A DNA stretch of 64,000 bases from Mesodorylaimus sp. YZB2_4 (lineage: Eukaryota > Nematoda > Enoplea > Dorylaimida > Dorylaimidae): positions 62,001 to 126,000 of the forward strand of contig JASANH010001214.1 of the NCBI GenBank assembly GCA_030248295.1, given 5' to 3'. Positions 10,416-21,100 of this stretch are shown piece by piece. The first letter of the stretch is position 1. Each line of letters opens with the position of its first letter. Made by a program: the position numbers and the translations under genes. A model generated the notes under the pieces. It was not told where the DNA came from and did no database searches. It saw only the letters and a program-made list of their open reading frames with translations.

Positions 10416-11565
10416 AAAAGAGTGCGCACGGCAATTTTCAAAAGGCTTCTGTGAAAAGAAAAGTGCCTAAGATCTTGATTCGAGACATCTATAATGGTTC
10501 CCTCCCTCTCAACGATGAGCCAAGGATAAAGGTAAAAGAAGGCTACAGGCCAGGCCAGTGTGCTTGCTTTTCATGGTGCCAGCCTCCTACGAACACAATA
10601 TGTCAGTCGAAGTAGGAAGCTGCTTGTGCACCAACACGGCGCTTTACACTAATCAGTGAAAGTGTAAGCTGAAACTGCTCCCTGCCACTGTACGAATTTA
10701 TTAAAGTCAGTGCGGGTGTGTCCAGACAGCGAGTCGAAATGCGTGCTCATGCGATTGCGATCTCAATGATGTTGGTGGTCTCGATGGTGTCGGCTAGTAC
10801 ACTTCGTCAAACAACGGCTCCAAAAAAACATCGACTGAATCAAGATCAAGAAAAGAATTCGTCAGATCCATCAGCGACGACGATCAAGACCAAGACCACG
10901 ACCACGGCCATGGCCACGGCCAAGCCCTGGACCACTACGCCGAAACGGACTTCAAAAAAGACGGAGCCGACGACAAAGGAAACCACCACGGCGACCAGTG
11001 CTCGAATAACCACCACTTTGGGGGCCACGGAGACGAGCACAGCAACGACGAACGCACTCACCTCTACGACCGCAGAGCCCGCGACGACTACGACTAGTCG
11101 GAAGAGCACGATCTCGAGCACAAGCAGACCACGGGCGACCACCAAGCCGAGCACGAGCACATCCCATCATTCCACGACCACGTCCAGCTTGGAACATCCG
11201 GCGAAGGGTCCTTGGCTGCCGGGTGTGCTGGCCTTGGCATTCACATTCGTTGGCCTCTTGCTGTCCGTGCTCGTCCTGCATCGAACCAACGTCCGCGATG
11301 TGATCCTCAAGGAAATCAGGTACGAATAGCCTCGTAGAATCAGCCCCTGCTTGACCCTTGCTTCTCTCTTAGGGATATGGAACTGTACGAAGAGGAGGAA
11401 CTGAGTGGAGACACGACACTGGTCGACCCCGATGCCCAGCCAGTCCAGCCTGGTCAAGAACAGGGGGCCAAATGATGTCATTCGCTGGATGCCTTCCAAA
11501 AAGAATTTGAATTCTGCGTGATCGCTTGATGATTCTCGTAGCTGTCTTGTTTCTTTGAAAATCAT
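10416..11565 (+). repeat. segmental duplication, copy A
   Basis: About 1.15 kb that recurs at 19633-20800, covering flank, gene and 3' region of the mucin-like gene. The part from about 10560 onward is almost identical in the two copies; the first 150 bases are more diverged. Confidence 0.85.
10739..11475 (+). CDS. Thr/Ser-rich mucin-like single-pass membrane protein, copy A
   Basis: Two exons, 10739-11319 and 11373-11475 (AG|GTACGA donor, CTCTCTTAG acceptor), give 227 residues. There is a signal peptide (MRAHAIAISMMLVVSMVSAS), then about 130 residues dominated by Thr, Ser, Lys and Ala in runs such as KTKTTTTAMATAK, expected to be heavily O-glycosylated. One membrane helix follows (LPGVLALAFTFVGLLLSVLV), then a short tail. 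Exon 2 encodes the acidic end of the tail (MELYEEEELSGDTTLVD). I recognise no catalytic or binding domain. It looks like a membrane mucin or surface coat protein. A nearly identical gene lies 9.2 kb downstream on the same strand. Both copies are intact. Confidence 0.8.
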
Positions 11566-11575
11566 GTTCGACTTT

Positions 11576-12467
11576 TTTAAATGTGTGTTAGCTACGAAAT
11601 AAGGTGCATGAGAAGAAAATTTGTCGTCTTGTATATCTGAATGATCATGGATCCATGAGTTTTGACTTCATGTTTTCGCAATGCATGACTAAGAGCAGTA
11701 TATCTGTTTCTTTGAAAAAATTATCCGAAAATCATAGAAACGGTAACCTTACTCCTCTGTCATTGTAAACTACGAAAGAAAGTCGCAAAAAAATTTCACC
11801 CTCGTAGAATCGTCAAAACGGGGCCATTATTTGAATCGTCAAAAATTTCTTTTTTCTGCAATTGTTTTTACTGTTTCTACGAGTGTGAGCTCATTTACAA
11901 CGCAGTTTGAGTCTCTGAACGGTTGGTACAGTATACTCTTAATTGCAGATTTTGAGCCGGCAAATTTAATTAAAATGATGCGCACTTGCGCCGCTGATCA
12001 AACACAAGGCGATCTTGTGGCCCAACAGACATACTCAATGGACTCAATCGAAAACTGTTTGAAATAAGGCCTGTGAGTTTTTCATCAGTACCACTTGACT
12101 GTACAGTCACAGCGATGAGAATGATCACCATCTATTGTTCTGTGCATCTTCGTGAGCAGTGCCAAACAATGCTAACACATTCTCTGAGGTTCTCACGTTT
12201 TCCGCCCCTTGAATTGTGAGCCTGAACCTGTGGTCAAGAAATATAAATTTTACTGTGCACGAGGTGTCGTGGATTGAGTGGGCCAGTATTTGTGGTTTGA
12301 GCTCCACTGACCATCCCAGGGGAACCAGAACGGGCCGCGGATTTCGGCAGGTACGAACCTACCAGACAGGTGTTGCTATGCTGTGTGACAAGATCTGGTA
12401 GGGTATGTTTATTTTCTATGAGCAAGGCTATCGCCATCATCTGTCAGTTGCATACCAGCTAAGCTTC
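11576..12467. other. intergenic, nothing recognised
   Basis: Lies between the mucin-like gene and the 3' end of the convergent transporter gene. No coding pattern or repeat was recognised. Confidence 0.4.
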
Positions 12468-15400
12468 TCAGAATTTCATTGGCGGCTTTGTGATTGAGCA
12501 TGCGGCATTCATTTCCATAGCTGCATGCTCAATCACATAGACCTGTTCCTTCCTGCGCGTCCACCAGTTCACCGCGCAGCTAACCACAATGCACACCAAA
12601 AAGTTGATCAGCATTGCGAATGTCTTCACAGGAAACAGCTGTGCGTCATTCTCGTAATCGTACAGTGGGTATTTGGTGACTGTAGGTATACGAAGTGTTG
12701 GTTCACCAGCCAGAAATCGTATGATAGCGCCCGCCATATATCCCGATACGGCACCAATCGCGTTGGTGCAAGGGATGAAAAGTACGCAGACCAGTTGCGG
12801 GAAGAGGACCACGTAGACCAGGTCGCATGCGAAAGACCATAATGCCACTACGCTTTCAACAAATATTGCTAGGCAAGCTGCCAAAACGCCACCAAGAATT
12901 ATGCTGCTCCGAAGTGTCCATACTATTTCTTTCTCTGTGGCCTAAAATGGGGTCATTATTACAGACATGTAGCGTCGAAATAAAATGTGGTCATGACTCG
13001 CACATGCAATAGTGCTCGCGTGTAGTCTCGTAACAATCCAGCCTAACCTGCAGAATTATTTGTCTACTCTGCTTAATTTTACCGCGCTTCGATTGTGGTC
13101 TCTTGGTTTTTGTCCGATGTGCTCAACTTTTTGTTCCAAACCCAACCTTTCAATGTTATGCCCAAATTTTGAAAAATGGAAAGTTGAGTTCCATTGGACA
13201 AATGTTTCAAGATGTCCACTGAGAATGGCCACTAGTTATCAGCCAGAGTCCAGTTGGCTGCCAGGCGGTTGAGGCGTCTGCCTCTCACGCCAGGTGCGCA
13301 GTTCCGGGCGAGTTTTCGACTCGCGGGCCAATAAATCATTTTGTGTAAAATGTGTCCCTTTATCCTCGAGTGCGCATAAGCGTTTGGCGATGTGGTAAAA
13401 CATGAACATGACTGTACTGCGAATTGTCTGATAAAACCATTTCACAAGCTCTGGTCCGAAGTTCAGATCGTTACTTACGGCGAGAATGACTCAAGTCTGA
13501 TATCTTGATTCAAAAACCGGTAACATTATATCACATCAGTCCGTCAGCCAGCATTATGATTCAAGTAGAAAAGAAATGAGTCCGACTGATATATCTGCTG
13601 TAGCTAGGTTACAAGGACCTTATCCCTCTTAAGTTATCAGCCAGAGTCCGGTTGACTGTACTGCGAATTGTCTGATCAAACCACATCTTTCGAAGTTGTT
13701 CATGATACTAGTAATTGCCAAACGCAGGGTAACTACAAACTCCTGTCTGCCTCATAGGGTTGCGTCGAACTTTATGTTGTTCCATTTTCGCCTTGAACTA
13801 CAGTATCAAACATTGCTGCCGGGAAGCTTGCACAGGACGAACGTTCCCCTTGACATGTTTGAGTTGTTGCATGCTGGTGAATTCTTGACTGTTCAGCTGC
13901 ACAGTACAAGCATAGAGATGAATGGCGCAACAATTGATAACCTTCTTGCTAACTGTATAAAAGATACAAGTCGAACCATAATTCACATTCTCAGTGAATT
14001 TCACTGATTACAAGGGCGACAGTCGACTGCTCACTAGACGACTATACGGTAAGGAGGCCGATATTGGTAGATCTTCAGAAGTGGGTGGGAACCTCTTGAC
14101 CTATTGAAGGTCGGTGAATCATGGTCGGTGATCAGGATAATGGCATGCCCTATTTCGAAGCCAAGCTAAGCCCTTCTAAGAGGACGCTTAAAAGATTTGT
14201 CCTGAATTCCACGTTTCCATCCCGCTCAGACTTCAGACAAACCAGTCAAAAAATCTTCAGACCTCGAATAAACCTGATCGTCCTTTTTATGTAGATACGA
14301 TGGTAACAAAGATAACAGTTTGCCTCTTTGCCATCTTGGCCGCACAAGCCTTTGCTGACGACAAGTTGAATCCCGATGTAAGTGAGCACAAGTGCCATCA
14401 TTTCGGTCTCTCACAACGGACTGTTTAGGAGTACCTGGAACAGCTCGGTTATTTGTCCCCATCGGCCAAGAGGTCGGGAAACCCGCACTTGCGAGCAGCT
14501 GCCAGAACCAATGCCATCAGGTATTCCTCTGGAGTCGTGGGAGAGTAGCCATTGGGCAGCTTGTGCGTTCTAGAGCTTTCGAACAATTCGCTCACTTGCC
14601 AGTGACTGGCGAGCTGGATGAGAAGACAAAATTGAAGATGCTCGCGCCCCGATGCGGAATGAGTGATGTAAGCAGCAGGAGGAACAGAGCATGTAAGTTC
14701 GACCTGGGTGTAGAGCCCTGGGGACCAACCTGCTGGGCAGATGGAAAAAAATTGAGCATAAGCATGAGTGGTAAAATGCAGTTTTTGAAGCACTAAACTT
14801 GCCAGCATAAAACCTAGGGGCAAGAAGAATACATGTCTCGTAAGCATATTTCGTTTTTAGCTTTTGTTTCGAAATGGGACCAGGACGTTGTCACATGGAA
14901 ACTGATCAAATCTTCTCCTCAACTCGACGCTGGCCTAGTCAGGTAAGTCGTCTGTCGGCTGGCATGAAAATATGTGAAATTAATTTCCAAAACACGAAAT
15001 CATATTTGTTCTAGGAGGGCCATCCGAGAGGCATTTTTAGTCTGGAGCAAGGTCATTCCGTTGAATTTCACTGAAGTGGCGTCGAATGCTGAATCTAGTA
15101 TGCAATTCGACTTTGGTCGAGGTGATCACGGTGATGGCTACAAATTCGACGGGCGAGGTACTGTATTAGGATCTACTGTCGGAAACATCTATCTTCGACT
15201 TCACTGCTTCTAGGCGGCACTCTGGCCCACGCCTTTTACCCAAGACACGGTGGTCTGCACTTTGACGATGACGAGAAATGGACTTTCGAAAATGCCGGTC
15301 ATATCAAGGAAGGCAGCTACACTGATCTGTTTTCTGTTACCATCCACGAAATGGGGCACGCACTGGGTCTTCCCCACAGGAAGAGTTTGGAGGAAGAAGT

Positions 15401-18400
15401 TGGAGCAGGAGGAAGCCATCATGTACCCTTTCTACCGCCATCCGGAGCTCGATGAACGAGGACAAATCAAACCATTTGTTCTGAGTCAGTATGATATACG
15501 AGCTATTCAGGAAGCATACGGTAAGGAAAGGGTTCCTTTTGCCCGGCCTCCTCAAACGTGGCACTTGATTTAGGACCACGCGAAGGAGCGACTCCTCGCC
15601 TGACTACTCCGCCCCCAACCCCCGAACAAACTCCACCAGGTGGTCCGTCCACTGGCGCCCAATGCCCTCGATTCAATGCTGCTGTGATCGGTCTTGATGG
15701 CGCAACTTATTTCTTTAACGGCAACACTGGTTGGAGGAAGGCTGATGTGGAGCGTGACCCACCTAGTTCTGCGACCAGATTTTACCTCGACAGACGATTC
15801 CAGAATGGACCCAGCTGCGTGACGGCTGCTGTCACTGATCAAAGACGTGAAGCGACTTACTTGCTCCAAGGTGGGGGACACAGCATGATCTACAGACAGT
15901 TCAACCATTTGTGTTGCCACTAGAAGTAAGATTTTGAGGCTGCTCTTTTGTTCCAGGCCGTCGAGTTTGGGGCTTCAGTTACAATTCAACCATTGGTCGT
16001 TTCTCCTTGCAAGAAGGTTTCCCCGTGGACTTGCCCAATGATGTTCCATTTACACCCCAGGGTGCCTTCCAGTTGGACCTCGGACATCTCGTCTTCTTCG
16101 AAGTACGCTTAAGCCGCTGTGCGTTTCTCTCACCAATACGCATACAGCAGTATGTGGTTTTCACTTTAGGGAGATAACTTTGTGTTTTGGGAACCCTATT
16201 CGAACCGTGTCTCGTTCAAAGGCTTGCTGAGCAGTTATTTCGGTATCTTCCCATCGAACGTGTCATTCAACCTTGGCAAGAAAGTGTATTTCTTGGTCGG
16301 AAATGAGTGCGTTTCTGAACTCCATGGGCGTCAACGCGTAGAGTAAGGAACCCTGCATTTTAGCTGCACCATTTACGATCCAGACGCCAGAAAGGCGCTT
16401 GGCAATGGGCAATTGAGGCAGCTGATCACGTGCTAGGTCACCAATCGATGAACACTAGTCGTGCGATCGATTAGTGGGTGATCGCTGTGATATTAGTGGA
16501 GAGTGTTATGGAGAGCGCATCAAGGCAATAAAGATTTGCTTTGCTCACGGTGGACTGAACAGTCGAGTCATGTCTTGCTATTGTCTACTCACGCAGTAAC
16601 AGCAAGGCCAACTTACTCGGCTCCTCAGTAATGGCTTGTAGACATTGTGTGCGAACATGGCCCCAATAGAAAGCAGAGAGGCGTCAGCAGATGACATGAC
16701 AGCTGCCGACACTGCACCGACGCCAAAAAAGGCGACTGCTTTCGGTGTCAAGTATTCCAATGCCAGTGGCAGTATGGTTACCGACTTCTCTTGAGCAGCA
16801 GCTGCACTGTAACCAACTGCCTTCCAATCAGTGTACCGAGCAGCTATGCCTATCATTGCTGCAGGTATGCCAACCAGAATACACCCGAGTGCACCCGCAT
16901 AAGACAGTAACTGAGCTCTGCGAGCGCTTTTGGCTGAAAGAACTCGTTGGAAGTAATCTTGCCACGGAACTGCACCAAAGATGCAAATCAGGAACGTGTC
17001 GATGTAGGATGGTATTACAAGTGGGTCTACGTGTCCAAGCCACTCGCGGTCCATGGCATCTGTGCTCCACGAGGAGAAGTTGGCCGTAGTATTTAGTCTT
17101 GTTTGGAACAAATGCACGTTCTCGTTTCGCCAAACAAATGGAGTGCACAGAATCTGAAAAATGAGGGACTTAGGCCTATCAATCTACAGTGTGCGCAAAT
17201 GGGAGTTTCGAATCCAGTCTAGCGGCTTAGAATTTGTTACTGACGTCACCATTTGGTGTCATGCCGCTATGATACACACCCCTGAGACAAAAACATGTGC
17301 TGTTAGGCAGGCTATTGGAAGAGAGTAAAGTTGTGTTGGAAAAAGGAGCCCATACACGTTAAGGCCCGCTGCTCCTAGCCCTCCTTGAGTGGACACTTTG
17401 TAGAGGCATGTCTGGCAATGGACTCTGCACAGAGTCGGCAGCTGGTAACGTCACACGTCAAGGGATGTTTCAGCCATGGACTAGCTTGGAAGACTTGGTT
17501 GGTTGCACAGGGTTTTCAGCGCCTACAAAAAGCTGCTATGGGCACTCTTTCCCAGACGGTTCACAACTTACCAATCCAAATATAACTAATATAAGTTCAG
17601 CCATATCGGTCCAAGTAACGGAATATATGCCTCCAATGACGACGTACAGGACACAAAAGGAGACACTGATTATAACGGCTATTGGGAATGACAGTTCCAT
17701 CACAACCGTAACAGAGGAGCCTAAACAACGATTTATTGCAGCTAACATTAGTCACAAACTGAAGCCAAAATCAATTCCTATAATACATACCCAGGGCTGC
17801 CATAATAGCACCGACCCAAAAGACTTCACTGATGAACGCTGGAATATACATGAGGGCTGAGACCCGTTTACCATACTTGTGCTCAAATGGATCCAGCATG
17901 GTCACGTATTTCTTGTTCCGCATTGGTTTGGCGAAAAACATGCCAGCTGCAAAAAATGCTGTTTTTATGCTTTGAGGGTTACCACAGTACCCATAGAGTT
18001 TCAGAGGCATAAGATTACTTCCCACCCCTTCCCCCAGAAATAAAAACTTTTCGGTTCGCTAGTCAAGTTTGGCCGTAGAAATGTGACTGTTAGTGGTTTG
18101 TCATCAACACTATCGGCATAATGAAGCTCTGCATAACCAACCCGGTCACTTACAAATTATCAGGCTCAGTGCGTTTCCTATTGGAGGTTGAGTGAATGCG
18201 AGCCCGTTCGTGAACAAGATTTCCGCCGTGCCATTGATGAATCCACCACCGCACCAAGTGGCAGTCATCGTGAATCCTCCAATAATCCAGCCAATATCTC
18301 TTCTAGCCACCATTATAGTTTCTGCCCCCTTTTCTTCCTTATCTCTGCGTCTTCCCTTTGTCCAATAAGCCGCTATGCCAATTACTAATATGGCAATGTA

Positions 18401-18442
18401 GAAGACTAGTAGTGCAGTCAGACCCACTGCGTGCACGGCCAT
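12468..18442 (-). CDS. sodium-coupled high-affinity choline transporter, SLC5A7/ChT family
   Basis: Five exons: 18442-18154, 17946-17791, 17720-17572, 17153-16617 and 12941-12468, all GT-AG, 534 residues. It matches the ChT1 branch of the sodium/solute symporters throughout: [13 protein letters not shown] (helix 1), [75 protein letters not shown], and [17 protein letters not shown]. The family takes up choline at cholinergic terminals for acetylcholine synthesis. I start at MAVHAVGL, which aligns with the usual ChT start; an in-frame ATG lies 29 codons upstream (18529). The tail after the last helix is short, about 30 residues against about 80 in vertebrates. The last intron (3.7 kb) contains the whole metalloproteinase gene in the opposite direction. 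Confidence 0.92.
13256..13410 (+). repeat. tRNA-derived SINE, family 2
   Basis: Begins GCTGCCAGGCGGTTGAGG, has box B-like GTTTTCGACTC near 13310, and ends GTGGTAAAACATGAACATG. It matches the minus-strand copies at 56803-56975 and 57163-57340. It splits a segment whose uninterrupted counterpart lies at 13632-13682. Confidence 0.8.
13632..13682 (+). repeat. paralogous empty site of the family 2 SINE
   Basis: AGTTATCAGCCAGAGTCC followed directly by GACTGTACTGCGAATTGTC. The same two halves occur at 13234-13255 and 13411-13438, with the SINE between them. Confidence 0.8.
14300..16436 (+). CDS. matrix metalloproteinase with hemopexin domain, nested gene with a frame break
   Basis: Ten exons: 14300-14377, 14429-14520, 14574-14692, 14861-14942, 15015-15157, 15214-15520, 15574-15870, 15957-16102, 16170-16306, 16364-16436. 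In order: signal peptide ([19 protein letters not shown]), prodomain ending in the cysteine switch PRCGMSDV, a basic RRNR, catalytic domain with HFDDDEKWT and the zinc site [11 protein letters not shown] (15345-15377), then AIMYP with the Met-turn, a proline-rich hinge ([12 protein letters not shown]), and hemopexin repeats bounded by cysteines ([10 protein letters not shown]; final ITC). Secreted enzymes of this family cut extracellular matrix. The model is one base over a multiple of three. A repeat of GGAGGAAG at 15389 and 15408, offset by 19, shifts the frame between the zinc site and AIMYP. Without one repeat unit the length is 484 residues and in frame. It could be a pseudogene, an assembly error or an unusual splice. 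Confidence 0.88.
16527..16532 (+). promoter_or_regulatory. polyadenylation signal of the metalloproteinase gene
   Basis: AATAAA lies about 90 bases after the stop codon, still inside the transporter intron and upstream (plus-strand sense) of its 16617 exon edge. So the nested gene has its own 3' end. Confidence 0.6.
17430..17525 (+). repeat. dispersed repeat, family 4 copy
   Basis: Includes CAGCCATGGACTAGCTTGG and AAGACTTGGTTGG, recurring with substitutions at 39880-39965. It lies in an intron of the choline transporter. Class unknown. Confidence 0.6.
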
Positions 18443-18745
18443 TTTGAACAAGGCTGCACTTCTTTCACGACTCGCCCTTATTACTCGAATCGACGATGCA
18501 GTATGGGAGGAATGTGCAGTTGTCCCCACAGCGCACAGAATACCGGACGACAGTCGCCGATTAAATCCTTGAACCAGTCGTGAAACACTCTTTTATAAAG
18601 GAAAACTGGAATTTGACACGCAATCAAACAATAAGTTCCGTCGAAGCTAGTTGCAGCTAAAAGCCTAATCTATGGCCACCAACTAACGAATGCAAGTCCA
18701 TGGAACACAATGTAAATATAATACTTGAAATACTAGTCTACTCAC

Positions 18746-18990
18746 GGTCAGTCTCGACGTCATCTTCTGTAAACCCCGCAATGCGGCATTGTTGTGAACG
18801 CGGTCGGGATTTTTGAGCAAATGGGTCTGGTTCGAGCAGACAGTCATTGTTTGAAGAGGCCACATTGACCAGTCTATCGCAGCCACTAAATGGGTGGACC
18901 GCCAAATTACAGAGATCAAAGTCTATCGCATGGCCTGTACATAGTTTTTGTGTGCTCAAAATGCTCCGGGCGAACAAAACGTCAGAAATA
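18746..18990 (-). CDS. unrecognised cysteine-containing exon, copy A
   Basis: On the minus strand the frame reads LCTGHAIDFDLCNLAVHPF, then GCDRLV and NDC. It shares about 60 codons with copy B at 19.25-19.42 kb, but after NDC the two diverge. A donor-like site (ACC|GTGAGT) marks the lower edge at 18746. The spacing of cysteines suggests a small extracellular module. I do not recognise the family and cannot place its first exon. It lies just upstream of the choline transporter on the same strand. Confidence 0.4.
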
Positions 18991-19118
18991 AATCTGACGT
19001 ACCAATAATGGAGGTTTCAAAACAAGAATCGACACTCCTACTTACCAAAAGAACTCTTTGTTTGTGCTCATAAGTTCCGTAATCATAAGAGTCAACAGTT
19101 TGTTTGCTTCAAACTGCC

Positions 19119-19460
19119 TCAAGCTGTTGTCTGCAACGTGATTTTCGCTGTGCTTACCAGCGGCAGTAGGTGGCTAGAAAAAATCAGTTGGTGTTGCTTT
19201 ACTTTTCTCTGCATGTATGTGCCATAAGAGGGCGCAACAGCAAATGGGACTGGTTCAGGCAGACAGTCATTGATTGAAGAGGCCACATTGACCAGTCTAT
19301 CGCAGCCACTAAATGGGTGGACCGCCAAATGACAGAGATCAAATTCTATCGCATGGCCTGTACGTAGTTTTTGTGTGCACAAAATGCTCCGGGCGAACAA
19401 AACGTCAGAAATAACGTTCGTGGCTGCTGTTGTCGAATGCGCATTTGTTCCTTGAGACAT
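19119..19460 (-). CDS. unrecognised cysteine-containing exon, copy B
   Basis: An ATG at 19460 opens 113 codons (MSQGTNAHSTTAATN...). They include LRTGHAIEFDLCHLAVHPF and GCDRLVNVASS, nearly the same as copy A. A second frame overlaps from 19579 and holds a hydrophobic stretch (TQVIVFLTWIFCEL), but it starts with GTG and would need a splice to join. The duplicated core is about 180 bases at roughly 95% identity by eye. Function unknown. Confidence 0.4.
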   Translation of the reverse strand: MSQGTNAHSTTAATNVISDVLFARSILCTQKLRTGHAIEFDLCHLAVHPFSGCDRLVNVASSINDCLPEPVPFAVAPSYGTYMQRKVKQHQLIFSSHLLPLVSTAKITLQTTA

Positions 19461-19632
19461 TTTGACCAGAAGCCTAGTTTTTTACGAAGTGCCAGTGTGC
19501 GATATTGCTGCTGCGTCAATTCGCAAAAGATCCAAGTCAAAAAAACAATGACCTGCGTAGAGATTTTTGAGTGGAACACGGCAGTCTTCGTTGGTCAAGC
19601 TTGGGTTCAAGTTCTTGTTTAACGTCGATTTC

Positions 19633-20800
19633 CAAAAGAGTGAACGCGGCAATTTTTAAAAGGTTTTTGTGTAAAATAAGTGCCTAAGATCTTGATTGGA
19701 GACATCAATAATGCTTCCATCCCTCTCAAAGATAAGCTCAGAATAAAGGTAAAAGAAGGCTACAGGCCAGGCCAGTGTGCTTGCTTTTCATGGTGCCAGC
19801 CTCCTACGAACACAATATGTCAGTCGGAGTAGGAAGCTGCTTGTGCACTATAACACGGTGCTTTACACTAATCAGTGAAAGTGTAAGCTGAAACTGCTCC
19901 CTGCCACTGTACGAATTTACTAAAGTCAGTGCGGGTGTGCCCAGACAGCGAGTCGAAATGCGTGCTTATGTGATTGCGATCTCAATGATGATGGTGGTCT
20001 CGATGGTGTCGGCTAGTACACTTCGTCACACAACGGCTCCTGAGAAACATAAATCGAATCAAGATCAAGAAAAGAATTCGTCAGATCCATCAGCGACGAC
20101 GATCAAGACCAAGACCACGACCACGGCCATGGCCACGGCCAAGGCCACGGCCACGGCCAAGCCCTGGACCACTACGCCAAAACGGACCTCAAAAAAGACG
20201 GAGCCGACGACAAAGGAAACCACCACGGCGACCAGTGCTCGAATAACCACCACTTTGGGGACCACGGAGACGAGCACAGCAACGACGAACGCACTCACCT
20301 CTACGGCCGCAGAGCCCGCGACGACTACGACTAGTCGGAAGAGCACGATCTCGAGCACAAGCAGACCACGGGCGACCACCAAGCCGAGCACGAGCACATC
20401 CCATCATTCCACGACCACGTCCAGCTTGGAACATCCGGCGAAGGGTCCTTGGCTGCCGGGTGTGCTGGCCCTGGCATTCGCATTCGTTGGCCTCTTGCTG
20501 TCCGTGCTCGTCCTGCATCGAACCAACGTCCGCGATGTGATCCTCAAGGAAATCAGGTACGAATAGCCTCGTAGAATCAGCCCCTGCTTGACCCTCGCTT
20601 CTCTCTTAGGGATATGGAACTGTACGAAGAGGAGGAACTGAGTGGAGACACGACACTGGTCGACCCCGATGCCCAGCCAGTCCAGCCTGGTCAAGAACAG
20701 GGGGCCAAATGATGTCACTCGCTGGATGCCTTCCAAATGACTTTGAATTCTGCGTGATCGCTTGATGATTCTCGTAGCTGTCTTGTTTCTTTGAAAATCA
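19633..20800 (+). repeat. segmental duplication, copy B
   Basis: Direct copy of 10416-11565, including 5' flank, both exons, intron and 3' flank of the mucin-like gene. Homology ends shortly after AATCATGT at about 20800. Confidence 0.85.
19958..20712 (+). CDS. Thr/Ser-rich mucin-like single-pass membrane protein, copy B
   Basis: Exons 19958-20556 and 20610-20712 give 233 residues. Signal peptide, Thr/Ser-rich ectodomain, membrane helix and acidic tail are as in copy A. The difference in length comes from an 18-base in-frame expansion of the ACGGCCAAG-type repeat near 20135, which adds six residues (AKATAT type). Other changes are scattered substitutions. Both splice sites are kept, so both genes look functional. 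Copy number may vary between individuals, since the two copies are long direct repeats 9.2 kb apart. Confidence 0.8.
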
Positions 20801-20970
20801 TGTCTACCCGTAATGAAATGATCTTACGTCTGATATAGCTTTATCATCACTGACTCGTTTAAAACATGCCGTGTCTGCACTGAAGTTTGGTGACTCGTAA
20901 GTTTTATTTGAATTGGTTCAGTGTTCATGTCTCTTACCTGCAGAGTGCGCATTTAGGTTAGTTACGAGTA

Positions 20971-21100
20971 AAGGCGCATTTATAGTCGACAAAATTTCTA
21001 CACCTACCCCTAGGGTAGAAGTAATAGCATTCTCTTAAGTATATGGTTACACCGACCCAAGGGGTAGGAGTAGAAATTTTGTCGACTATAAATGCGCCTT
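20971..21100. mobile_element. foldback element (MITE-like) with 41-bp inverted arms
   Basis: The left arm 20971-21011 (AAGGCGCATTTATAGTCGAC...) and right arm 21060-21100 are inverted copies with one mismatch, separated by 48 bases. There is no coding sequence. Possible TA or TAA target repeats at the edges are too short to be sure. Confidence 0.8.

Larger units (their letters stand above)
12942..16616 (-). other. 3.7-kb last intron of the choline transporter, host of a nested gene
   Basis: Bounded by CGA|GTAAGT on the minus strand at 16616 and CCATTTTAG|GCC at 12942. Exon phases match (phase 0). It contains a SINE, a locally duplicated 50-bp segment and the complete plus-strand metalloproteinase gene. 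Confidence 0.85.

Noticed and set aside
10846-11281. Minus-strand open stretches across the mucin-like gene (and the same at 20065-20518)
   Set aside because: They are antisense shadows of the ACN-rich threonine codons; valine and arginine runs result automatically.
17408-17860. Plus-strand open stretch of 150 codons
   Set aside because: Antisense to two exons of the choline transporter and a dispersed repeat.
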